Below the pieces are notes generated by a model. It was not told the DNA's origin, did not search any database, and saw nothing but the letters and a program-made list of their open reading frames with translations. Position numbers and translations under genes: made by a program. Shown one piece after another: positions 53,830 through 63,673 of a stretch of 64,000 bases of DNA (positions are counted from its first letter, which is position 1; the number at the start of each line of letters is the position of its first letter). This DNA is from Adiantum capillus-veneris (Eukaryota > Streptophyta > Polypodiopsida > Polypodiales > Pteridaceae), in NCBI GenBank assembly GCA_014529385.2, contig CM043944.1:91815914-91879913 (forward strand), in the 5' to 3' direction.

Positions 53830-54794
53830 GCCAGGGTGTAGCCCACCAATAGACTTCCCTACAGGGTTAGTGCGGCGCAGCAGAAAGAGATTATGGGCCA
53901 GGTTGAGGAGTTATTAGAGAAGGGGCTGATTCAGCCTAGTTCTTCACCTTTTTGCTCCCCAGTGCTCCTAGTACAGAAAAAGGATGGCTCATGGTGCATG
54001 TGTATTGATTACCGTGCGTTGAATAAGAATACCATCAAGAATAGGTTTCCTTTTCCTAGAATTGATGATATTCTCGATCATTTAGAGGGTGCTGCAATTT
54101 TCAACAGGATAGACCTTAAGAGTGGGTACCATCAGATTCATATAAGGCCAAAGGATGTGCACAAGACTGCGTTCAGAACAACATCCTAGTGATGCCGTTT
54201 GGTCTAACAAATGCTCCTGCCCCGTTCAACAAGATGATGGACCAGATTTTCCGCTCGCATCAACAATTTGTTGGGACATCCTTCGATGACATGATAGTCT
54301 ATTGGAAGGATGAAGAGGAGCATAGGCATCACTTGACCATTGTGTTCGAAGAGCTGCACAGTCATAGATTACTTGTCAATCCTAAAAAAAGTGAATTCTT
54401 CCTGGAAGAGATCCACTTTCTTGGCCACATAGTGTCAAAGGATGGTGTCAGAATGGATCTCGCAAAGGTCGAAGCTATTAAGACATGGCCAGACTTGAAG
54501 ACTGTGCACGATGCCAAAAGCTTCTTGGGATTGTGTTCCTACTACAAAAGGTTTATCAGGAATTTTGCAGAGATAGCATCACCTCTTCACGCTTTGCAAA
54601 AGAAAGAGGTCACTTTCAAATGGACCCAAAAAGAGATTTCAGCTTTTAGTCTCTTAAAGGAAAAGTTGACTTTAGATTCAGTAATTGTTTTGCCAGATCT
54701 CAGGAAGTCATTTGTGGTCCAGTGTGACGCGTGTAGCAGTAGCATCGGAGCAGTGCTAATGCAAGATGGACGGGTAGATTGTAGTAGCTTATGA
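53830..54794 (+). pseudogene. G0 reverse transcriptase
   Basis: [33 protein letters not shown], then [23 protein letters not shown] and [12 protein letters not shown] frameshift at 54188 precedes MPFGLTNAPAPFNKMMD and SFDDMIVYW, where the usual Tyr/Phe-Val-Asp-Asp context is altered to Ser-Phe-Asp-Asp. Thumb motifs LGHIVSKDGVRMD and KSFLGLCSYYKRFI follow, and the RNase H start CDACSSSIGAVLMQDGR at the end. The frame closes at about 54792. Confidence 0.87.
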
Positions 54795-55200
54795 AAGCCG
54801 AATTTTGCAAGGGCCAGAGAGGACTATGCAAGTCTATGAGAAAGAGCTCTTGGCCGTGATTCATGCGCTTTCTAGCTGGAAGCACTACCTCTTAGGTGTT
54901 GATTTTGTTGTCCAAACAGAACATCAGACTTTGCGATACTTCTTGACACAATCAAAGTTATCCGAAAAGCATATGCGATGGGCAAACATTCTTTCTATGT
55001 TCCACTTCTAGATTATGCATGTGGAAAGCAAGAAGAATGCTGTTATCAAGGAAGCCACAAATTTCAGCTGTGTCAATTCCTTATCATCATGAATTGGATG
55101 ACATGAAGGAACAATATGCTACTGATGACATTTTGCAAGTATCTTTGAACAGTTACAAGAGGGGCAACATCATGAGCATTACATCCTCAGAGATGATTTT
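54795..55200 (+). pseudogene. G0 RNase H
   Basis: YEKELLAVIHALSSWKHYLLG and TEHQTLRYFLTQSKLSEKHMRW are gypsy RNase H blocks. Stops at 55009 and frame changes follow. Confidence 0.8.
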
Positions 55201-56104
55201 ATGATGATGCATGGCAGACTTTGTGTCACTAGGCCATTGCGACATAAGGTCATGGAAGAGAGTCATGTTCCACCATATGCAAGGCATCGTGGTATTGATG
55301 CGACAGTTGCGGTAGAGACATTCTTCTATTGGCCTACGTTGAGGAGAGATGTGAATGCCTTTGTGCGAGCATGCGTGATTTGCCAAAAGGTCAAGTTTGA
55401 CAGGCAAAAGGCACCAGGGCTGTTACAACCACTGCCGATTCTGGATAAGCCATGGGAAATCATTGCTATGGATTTTATCTTTGATCTTCCAAGAACGCCA
55501 ACAAGGAATGATGGTATATGAACCATTATTTGTAGGTTCAGCAAGCAGGTCCATTTTATCCCTGTCAGGAAGAAGATAAAATCTGACCAAATGGCACGCT
55601 TGTTCATGTACAATGTGCTTTAAGTACCATGGTATGCTACAATCGATTGTCAGTGATCATGATCCTCGCATGACAAGTTTGTTCTAGAGAGGATTGTTTG
55701 AGAACATGGGCACTATGCTCAAGTTCTTGTCTTCGTTTCATCCACAAACTGATGGACAGTCAGAAGAGGCTAATTCCATTGTCTCAGATCTGTTGAAATG
55801 CTGTGTGTCAGATAATAAGGGCAAGTGGGAACAATATTTGCCTATGCTTGAGTATGCGTACGATAATACTGTGCATTCGTCGATTGGCAAAGCACCTTTT
55901 GAGATTGTTGAAGGCGGCAAAAAAGTTCCTCCCATTTTGCATACAAAGGACAAGATCTTTGAGGCAGATCGATATGTTGAGAACATGGAAGAAATGTACA
56001 AGAAAATTAAAGTTGCCTTGGAGAAGACTCCAGCAAAACAGAAAAAGGTTGCTGATCTTCGCCGTCGTGAATTGCTGTTATCACTTGGTGATTGGTTCTG
56101 TTAA
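55201..56104 (+). pseudogene. G0 integrase
   Basis: Zinc site HARHRGIDATVAVETFFYWP and CVICQKVK, then AMDFIFDLP (first Asp). Breaks lie between 55520 and 55690, where VSDHDPRM (second Asp) is readable in another frame. Then FHPQTDGQSEEANSIV (catalytic Glu) and YDNTVHSSIGKAPFEIV follow. At least three frameshifts or stops. Confidence 0.85.
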
Positions 56105-56451
56105 GGTTCGAAAAGACAAGGTTAAAGAAGATGAAGGGCAAGGAACGGTTGTTTCCTGAGCTCAGCATGCGTTATTATGGGCCTTTTCAAGTGCTTGACA
56201 AGATCAACGATGTGGCTTGCAGGCTGAAATTGCCTGATTTGTGGAAGATTCATAATGCATTTCATGTGAGTCTCCTAAGACCCTTCGTGGGTGATGTGCC
56301 AGGATATATGCCAGATGAGGATTGACCAGAAGTTGAGGAACTTGATGAGATCCTGGTACTTGAGCAAGTTTTGGCACATAAGGACAGAAAAGTTAAAGGA
56401 CAGGTTGCAAGATGCTACTTGGTGAAGTTCAAGAACTATCCACCTATGGAT
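56092..56451 (+). pseudogene. G0 integrase C-terminus and chromodomain
   Basis: MRYYGPFQVLDKINDVACRLKLP and HNAFHVSLLRPFVGD form the integrase C-terminal module. After a stop at 56323-56325 the reading DEILVLEQVLAHKDRKVKG ... YLVKFKNYP is a chromodomain, used by chromoviruses to target chromatin. The chromodomain is cut at 56451 by an H-family LTR. Its last helix and the 3' LTR of G0 are missing. Confidence 0.8.
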
Positions 56452-56895
56452 TGTAAGGTGCAACGGAAGTGAATGTTGAACTTTGCTCAAGATGAGTGCT
56501 TCGAATTGTGCTCAAGGTTCCTTTTACTTACGGAAGGGAGAGCCTTCCGTCCTTTAGTTAGGGAGTGCAAGTGGTTACAAACAAAGTGGTGAACACTGTG
56601 AATGAAGGTGTTGAGACTAAGAGATAGAGAGAGAAGAATACGACATTAGAATGTTAAACACTCCTCCGAAGGCCCCACTCTCTATGGCGAAAGCGGTCTA
56701 CTATTGATTGCACAAATCTCTACAATGCTTTGGACTTGCCAACAATGTCGACGACGATGAGGACGGTGACGAGACGTGCTGAAAACTGAAAATGCTAAGG
56801 GCTGAAATCTGCAAATCTTTATCTGCTGAATTCTGACTCTATGTCGGTGACGACGGCGATGACGACGATGCAAGGATGACGCCTAAACAAAACAA
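56452..56895 (-). repeat. H-family LTR, 3' portion (H3)
   Basis: Begins TGTAAGGTGCAACGG on the plus strand, the end of the H LTR read in reverse, and keeps GACCCCACTCTC-like and TTGATTGCACAAAT blocks. It stops at about 56895 against copia sequence. It holds the part of the LTR that H2 lacks. Confidence 0.78.
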
Positions 56896-57609
56896 AAACT
56901 TAGCAAAGCAGATTGTCCAAAGGATGAGGTGGCATTGAAAGCAATGAAGGGAATCCCATATGCATCAGCTTTTGGTTCTCTTATGTATGCTATGGTTGCC
57001 ACTCGTCCCGACATTGCTTATGCGGTGGGAGTTGTTAGTCGATACATGTCAAATCCTGGCAAAGCGCATTGGGAAGCTGTCAAATGCATTTTGAGATATT
57101 TGAAAGGTACACAATCAAAGTGTATTTGTTATGGAAAAAGTGACTTAAAGTTGCAGGGATATTGTGATGCAGACATGGCAGGTGACATGGATACCAGGAA
57201 ATCTACTAGTGGATATGTATTTGCCATTGCTGGTGGTGCAGTCTCTTGGTGTTCTAGGTTGCAAAAAAATTGTGGCATTGAGTACTACCGAGGTTGAATA
57301 TATTTAAGGCACAGAGGCTTCAAAGGAGGCCATTTGGTGGGCAGATTTGCAAAAGAACTTGGCATGCCTACTCATACACCCGTACTGGGTTGTGATAGCC
57401 AGAGTACTGTCTATTTAGCCAAAAATGCCATGTTTCATGCACGTACCAAACACATAGATGTGCGGTACCACTTCATACGTCAGGTATTGGAGGATGGTCT
57501 AGTCACCTTGACTAAGATCCATACACAGGATAACCCTGCAGATGCTCTCACCAAGAGTCTTGCTAACGCTCAACATGAGCATTGCATAAAGCTGGTGGGA
57601 GTTGGTTAA
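56896..57609 (+). pseudogene. C2 RT end and RNase H
   Basis: Starts inside a CTTAGCAAAGCA stretch also found at the C2 break near 48050. KDEVALKAMKGIPYASAFGSLM, then YAMVATRPDIAYAVGVVSRYM and LQGYCDADMAGDMDTRKSTSGY (RNase H) follow. A frameshift lies at about 57297-57330. Then VLGCDSQSTVYLAKNAMFHART, KHIDVRYHFIRQ and DNPADALTKSL end at the stop 57607-57609. It supplies the part missing from the minus-strand C2 RT. Confidence 0.88.
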
Positions 57610-57644
57610 CTTAAAGGCGTCATTTATGCCTTTAAGTGGAAGGT

Positions 57645-57826
57645 TGTTGGGTTAAAGGCTTAAATAACCCCTTTTTGTACATTTTTATACTTTGTCCAGG
57701 TTCAATGTTGTCCATGTCCAGGTTCACATTGAACCTAATGTGAACCTGGACACATTTTTTAAAAATCACTTATAATAAAAGTGGGAAAACCCAAAACTCA
57801 CTTATTGAGTTTTCTCCAAAAACGTG

Positions 57827-57862
<36 letters not shown>

Positions 57863-57973
57863 GCTTCGATCTCTAGCGCTAGTTCTCTACTGCTCTGTGC
57901 CTCCCGCTTCTTGCCCCAATCCTGCACTACATCGCGACGTGCACCTACCGGTACCTTCTGCTTCGCGCTTTCA
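57645..57973 (+). repeat. 3' LTR of C2
   Basis: 329 bp, TGTTGGGTTAAA...GCTTTCA, preceded by the purine-rich AAGTGGAAGGT. It carries an internal palindrome CAGGTTCACATT ... AATGTGAACCTG at about 57718-57749 and (CT)n at 57829-57859. It abuts the short G1 LTR part with AAAAT as the target-site copy (one mismatch to ACTTT on the complement). Confidence 0.88.
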
Positions 57974-58027
57974 AAAATCTGTTCGTTCTGTTCTTTTCTA
58001 TTAGCACGTGGTACCCGTCTTGTGACA
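57974..58027 (+). repeat. gypsy LTR G1, smaller part
   Basis: 54 bp ending CTTGTGACA at 58027 with the G-box CACGTG near 58005. It matches the end of the LTR fragment at 30787. It is the counterpart of 52206-52814, separated from it by C2 and the inversion. CCAA at 58028-58031 matches TTGG at 52815-52818 as target copy. Confidence 0.7.
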
Positions 58028-59363
58028 CCAATGTTAGCAACTTCCATGAGCTGGGTGAGGGTAGCCACTCTGTTCTTGGTACAGTAGTCGCGAAGCCCTT
58101 TAGGCAGCCCACAACAATACTTCTCTATCTGCTCTATCAATGGTACAAATCTGTAGGAGGTCGCTGAGTAACGCTTTACAGAACCTCCGATTGTACTCCA
58201 GCAAGCTCTTGCATGTAGCCGAAGTAAGCTGGTGCCAATCTGTCATGACGTCGGCTTCAAATTCATTTGACAGCCAAGCAGATACAAAAGTTTGCTTAAA
58301 GTAGACCCAAGTGGCGGGTGCCTGTCCTTGCATTAACAATGTCGTCCACCATGTAAGCGCATTGTCCTTCAAGAAAGTGGCAGCTTTCTTGACCTTAAGA
58401 GGCCTCTGTAAAATTCCCTCCTGCATAAGCTGTATCAAACTGTTGGAGGAAAGTGAGAGCCTTTGCTTTATCCTCGAAGCCACTGAAAGTGTTGAACTTT
58501 ACAGTTGCGCCACCTTCTTTGTAAGCTTTCGGCTTTTCTAGTGCCCCCAAATTGTCATAAGGAATAGTCTGCAACATGGGCACTGTAGTAGGCATCATCG
58601 GCACATCTTGGCCATTAACATTTTGCGTCAAAGGTGTCATATTTGGTTGCTGTCCAAAAAAACCAGCCATGCCAAAATGAGCTTGTGGCACCCAAACTGG
58701 CCTTGGTTGCTCTGAAAACCTTGTTGCATGCCGATGCTACCATACATGGGGTTTGGCATCATGCCTTGCATACCCCCAAACATTGTTCCTAGCATGTACG
58801 GCTGGCTTCCAGGTTCATAACCAACCATACTCTGAAATACAGATCCACCCCCGAAATACTCAGGATGTACCGTGGGTGGTGGGAAAACTGGATGCATTGC
58901 CTAGTAACCAGTTCCCTGTCCATTCAAGACAGCATGCGGGCTCTGAAAGGTGGTGGGCTGAACTGGCATAGCCTGTGGAATAGGCGTCTTAACCACCTGT
59001 TCAAGGATGGGAGGAACCTGTTTTGGAGCCCTTGACTCCGCAACATGCGAGTGTTCCCTATCCTGTTGAGACGCATGAAGTACTTGGGCTTGAGCCTCAA
59101 CAAGCTCTGTTCGCGGTGTAGGTTGCCTATTCTGCTGTGGCACTGGTGGTGCTTGCAAGAACTCCATAAACCTTGGGTTCTACACCAGTTGCGAAAACAC
59201 ATTCACCGCGGCAACTAACTGAGCGTTGCCCAGTCATAAACCCGTGTACTGGAGGGACATTCACATCAACAGGAGGTACAAACTGATGTGGCCGTGAGCT
59301 CTCGCCAATCTCGAACACCATAGGAATTTCTTGTCTTTCCTTCGAAGAGGAGCCCTCTTCCAT
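58028..59363 (-). pseudogene. gag: G0 gag N-terminal part
   Basis: Minus-strand reading MEEGSSSKERQEIPMVF, a Gln/Pro-rich region, the Gly/Met-rich stretch YMLGTMFGGMQGMMPNPMYG, then the capsid (TFSGFEDKAKALTFLQQFD, ATFLKDNALTWWTTLL, LLEYNRRFCKALL) and LTQLMEVANIG at the LTR junction. Several frameshifts. It ends exactly where the plus-strand fragment at 52815 begins. The first start codon used in G3 is deleted here. Confidence 0.82.
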
Positions 59364-59388
59364 AATGCCCTTTTAGTGGTTGAACAAC

Positions 59389-60436
59389 TGTCACGTGACA
59401 CATCCAACCCTATGTGTCTGTGGACAAGCTACATGACGCCAAGGGTTCAGTCAGTCCAGTCAGTCTAGATTTAGAAGTGTTCTGGCACTTTTGTGAGTCT
59501 GTTCGCAAACCGTGCATGCCCAGGCACTTAGTGTAGATGCATATCCTCTGGTTGCACACAACATGATCATAAGCATTCCCATTAGAATCCATCAAAATCC
59601 TTCATTTTTCACTTATTAATTTAAGTGACTTATGTTGGAAAGTAGGTAGGGCAAATTGAGTAAGCTTGTATATAAGCAAACCTAGGCTAGCACTAATTGG
59701 CAGAAGAGGCAGCAGGAGCACCTTGCTCAAGAGGCAACTTCTCAGCAAGATCCCCTTGGTGGCGTTTTCCCTCCAAGCAAGAACCTTAGCTTCCTAGCGT
59801 TTTCAGCAGATAATCATCGCCATCAGCACCCCCACAGTAGCGTTTTCAGCAGGGGTCCATCGCCGCAAGTTTCCCCCCTTTGCTGGCGTTTTTGAGCATC
59901 CCATGATCGCCCACATCTCTGGCGTTTTCAGCAATGCATAGCTGCAGATTCTCAGCGTTTTGACAGCCCTAAACCAGCGATTTCAGCAGGCGGAATTCAG
60001 CCCACAGCAGCGTTTTTGGTCCCAGCAGAATTCAGCCATTAGCGTTTTTTGGACGGCAGATAAAGAGCATCAGATTTCAGCCACAGCGTCGGTTTCGTCA
60101 TCCCCGTCGTCGACATCGACCTAGCCTAGATTTGCATCAGTCACATGCATCCACTTTGTACTGGTTTGTGCAATCAATAGTAGACCACTCTCGCCAACGA
60201 GAGTGGGGCCTTCGGAATAGGGTTATTCAACGTCTCTGGTGTCGTATTCTCTTCTCTCTCTATCTCTCAGTCTCATACACTCTCATGCACAGTGTCCATT
60301 CACTTTGTTAGTGATCATTGCACTCTCTCATTAAGAACGGAAGGCTCTCCCTTCCCTAAGAACAGAAGGAACCTTGAGCACATTATGGAGCACTCATCTT
60401 GAGAAAAGAACAACTTTCATTCCGTTGCACCTTACG
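59389..60436 (+). repeat. solo LTR of the H family (H4)
   Basis: 1048 bp, TGTCACGTGACA...GCACCTTACG (final CA changed to CG). Perfect 5-bp target duplication ACAAC at 59384-59388 and 60437-60441. TATATAAG at 59669-59676. Eight GCGTTTT motifs between 59760 and 60050. It is a solo LTR, the product of LTR-LTR recombination. Confidence 0.9.
59669..59676 (+). promoter_or_regulatory. TATA box of H4 LTR
   Basis: TATATAAG followed by CAAACCTAG. Conserved in H2 (46440-46447) and, as TTATAAG, in H1. Confidence 0.55.
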
Positions 60437-60441
60437 ACAAC

Positions 60442-61519
60442 ACAATTGTTAGGTTCTCAAGGGTTCTTTGCAACAAAATCGAAGCAAAGCACCATCAGCC
60501 ACCTCCCAGTGCAAGAACGCAAATTTGGAGGTCTCCACGACAAAAATGCAGCCACAAGTCGCCTTCGAGTAGAGTCAGAGCCTAGGGGATTATGTGCCAG
60601 CAATTTGTGTGAGCTGCTTTGGAAGACCTACATGCTTGGACAAGTCCATAAGATTAGGTTTTCTAGTTTTAGAACCCTCTCGCATAGATGATTTGTGCAT
60701 TCTTTGAGATTGGTGTTATTCCACTTAGGAGGGCATGTGGAAACACGAGCATGTAGATTAGGTCTAGGGGAGTGTGTCTTTTCAAGTCCTAAGTCAAATG
60801 CATCACCTGTGAGTGAGCTAGGGCCATTCAATGCCAAAAGCTTACATAAGGGCGCATGTGCACTCATAGGGCAGCCTGCGGCAACTCTTCGAGATGAAGC
60901 ACCTCCACGGCTGATTTGATGCACCAAGACGCTAAGGGGTCTTTTTATACGGAAATTCACGTGGAACTTCGCACGTAAGTGGCTGCTACATCATCCATAG
61001 AGTCGTGCATTGAGGCATTGCATTGTGTACATTCCATGCATGAAATCTAAAGCAAATACCACATCAGTAATGGTGATGGGGGTCCTTGAGAAATAATGCA
61101 AAGTTACATTCATTAACGCAAGGTTAACAACAAGGGATTGTGATAATGTGATTGCTTGATTCTACCTAGTCTCTCAAGTCCGTTGCACTTGACAGACTAG
61201 TAGAGCCTCATAAGACTGAGCATAGCCTCAAAGAAGTCCTCACTCACTAGATCTAGACGGGAAACCCAGGAGACGACCTCCAAAACTCTAATAGCTACAG
61301 GATTTCCTCTTAGCAAGGTTTTGACATGGCCAGGTGGACGAAGTCATGAGCACATAAAGTCGTCTGGCTGTCTCTCAGAGTCGTCCGATTTAAAAGCGTA
61401 GTAGTAGTTAATGGTGGAAAGCTCTGTAGTTTGATGCTTCAGGAGATCTACGCTTAGTGGCTGGGGAGTGTTTAGATTCTAACAACTAAGGTTAGCAATT
61501 GCCACGTCCTCGTGACAGT
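60442..61519. other. unassigned DNA
   Basis: No domain recognised. 60374-60960 holds overlapping open frames on both strands without features. A 43-bp block at 61444-61486 recurs at 62546-62588. Confidence 0.35.
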
Positions 61520-61708
61520 TGCTTTGTGGATTTCCGCAAAGCCTTCGATATAGTGCCTAGAGCTAGGTTGATGCGCAGACTGCAAGAGATGGGGGTACCC
61601 ACAGAGTTGATTTGGGGGATCATGGGTCAGTATTGGGGCATGTACGCACTCTAGAGGGGATTTCTCATTTGGTTCACTCCACTATCGGGGTGAAACAGGG
61701 TTGCGCGT
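61520..61708 (+). pseudogene. non-LTR reverse transcriptase fragment
   Basis: CFVDFRKAFDIVPRARLMRRLQEMG is readable in one frame from 61520, followed by VPTELIWGIM. After a stop and a frameshift the reading HSTIGVKQGCA appears. These are blocks of a non-LTR reverse transcriptase (FRKAFD... and GVKQGC). It is cut at 61709 by a gypsy LTR. The wording of the blocks differs from the common plant L1 pattern. Confidence 0.75.
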
Positions 61709-62228
61709 TGTAACATACTTGGACACTCCAAGTCAAGAATCAATCACGAAAGCACCAAATAACCACTTCAAACAATTCACAGATCACAATAGATTTGCAT
61801 TGGCCCGGCGGAGTTCCGTGCCTAGAGATATTGGCCCCAAAGACTGGCGCCCCTTTCGGTATTTCTTTTTGTATTAATCAATCATCAAAGTACAAGAGAG
61901 CGGTTAGGGTTTCACTCTCAGACTCTGCGTCTAGATGCTCTGAGAAGTGAGGCCCTCACCACTAATTTAAAGGTTACAAGGGATGCCCAAGAGCAGAGCC
62001 CCAAAAGCTTCAAATCAAAAGCAATTGCTCTCTTTCTCTCACAGAGAGTCAAAACTTGAAAGCAAAAGCATTCTCTCTCTCTCTTTCTCATTGCGTAGAG
62101 AAAAAGCAAAACTTGCGTCGCTCATCATTTTTATTATTTAAAAAAAAAAGCCTCCGCGATTTCTGGAAATTAGGGTTTTTGGCAGAAATTAGGGTTTTTG
62201 CTGTCCTCCACGTCATCACTTTGTGACA
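61709..62228 (-). repeat. gypsy 3' LTR (G4), G1-related family
   Basis: 520 bp, TGTAACATAC...TTTGTGACA on the plus strand. Contains GGCGCCCCTTTCGGTATTTC like its relatives at 30.6, 31.4 and 52.3 kb. The plus-strand run TACCCCCCTCTTG immediately to the right is a polypurine tract on the minus strand, so this is a 3' LTR of a minus-strand element whose body should lie to the right. Confidence 0.75.
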
Positions 62229-62735
62229 TACCCCCCTCTTGAAAGCATTGTAATCGATCGTGATTACGCCTGCAAAACCATAAACCGTCTTAGCAGACAC
62301 TGACTGCTAGTACCTACGTACTAGGAACAGACATCTAGCACATGTACAAAATCAAGAGTCACATCACACGACATCGCAGGACATCACCAGACATCATAGG
62401 ACATCACATGACATTCAACATTCATTCGGATCTTAGACCATGATTTATCGGCAATGTAGCTAGCAATCACATCTAGGTCCAATCGGGACCTCATCGATGT
62501 CCGATTGACTAACCCCTATTGCAACCATGTCTATTCGAGATCAATCAGATCTACGCTTAGTGGCTGGGGAGTGTTTAGATTCTAACGACTCAGATGCCAA
62601 ATGCCCCAAAAAGTTTACGCCGCATCAGCCTATGCTCCTGCAACAAGGGGGTTGGTTGGCCGGAAGCTCTCCATGTGCTCACTACAAGAGTGTGTTTTGC
62701 TTTGATGGAGGTTTGTGGAAGAGAGGACAACGTCA
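62229..62735. other. G4 internal remnant and unassigned DNA
   Basis: Polypurine tract at 62229-62240 (minus strand). 62350-62420 holds about six degenerate units of GGACATCACA. The block 62546-62588 duplicates 61444-61486. No coding sequence. Confidence 0.45.
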
Positions 62736-62972
62736 CCATGAAACGCGTTTCGATAGGTTAGGATAGGTGAAACGTTTCGGGCCTTGAAACGTTTCGCTCA
62801 CCAAGTGAAACACAAGCCGTTTCACTAACAAGAAGTTACCATAGTTTTAGTTTCAAAGTCCTCAAATGCACGTTTCGGTCTCACGTTTCACTGTGCTCTC
62901 ATTTTGGACTGAAACGTCTGGTGAAACGCCACGTTTCAGGGTGAAACGTTTCAGCCTTGAAACGTTTCGCGG
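62736..62972. repeat. GAAACG/CGTTTC motif array, possible foldback element
   Basis: About 16 occurrences of GAAACG or CGTTTC in 237 bp, several as the palindrome GAAACGTTTC. The two ends carry near-identical blocks, GTGAAACGTTTC(G)GGCCTTGAAACG at about 62767 and GTGAAACGTTTCAGCCTTGAAACG at about 62941. Because these blocks are themselves near-palindromes they read both as direct and inverted terminal repeats. Confidence 0.75.
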
Positions 62973-63673
62973 TTACGTTGAGAGAGGAATAGGAGCTGGA
63001 GCAGGGACCCATAATTCACAAATTGAGCCCTAAGACCATTGTGTGAATATCACACCCTTACAACCATATATCGATTACTTTTTTGAGCCAACCTTGAAGC
63101 AAAAGAATGGTGAAAAGAACCTTTCCCATTTGTGCTTATTTAATGAGACTGTTCAAGTTCCTTTTTGCTGCTTGTATGGGGACTCCATTTTTTATTGTTT
63201 TCCGAGTTTTTCTCTCTATTCATTCACATCCAGTTTTCTTTCCTTAAGTATCATTTAATTTGAACTTCTTGGCGTCAGTAAGTCCTTTGAGTACCCCTTG
63301 GAGGAAGGGGATTGTTCTTTCATTTTATAATGGCACTTATGGTATTTTTTCAAGTGAAATCATTCCTACACAAAATGGTTCTAATTGCAGATTCTAGGCA
63401 AACTGGATCCGTCTTCGATGGATATTATTGGAAGGGCAAAAGAAGATGTCTCACTTCCCAAGGGTATGGTCTTCTATTTAACACTAAAGAACTCTCTTTT
63501 TTGTTAGCAAAACTTGGTTGAGTTTTAAGTGTGCTTGAGGAGTTGATTTATGATCATGGCTTAGGCACATTGTGCTGAATAAGTAAGGACTGTTTCCGTT
63601 TAGTACCATCAGCTTTGTTGTGCAAGGCTTGAATTTGGCCACTTTTGAACAAAAACTTCTTGGGATCCAAGCG
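62973..63673. other. intergenic DNA
   Basis: AT-rich, with short Phe/Ser-rich open frames that I do not call. Confidence 0.35.

Noticed and set aside
60374-60960. Overlapping frames on both strands after the solo LTR
   Set aside because: The first begins inside the H4 LTR. None shows a recognisable family or continues across the LTR edge in a meaningful way.
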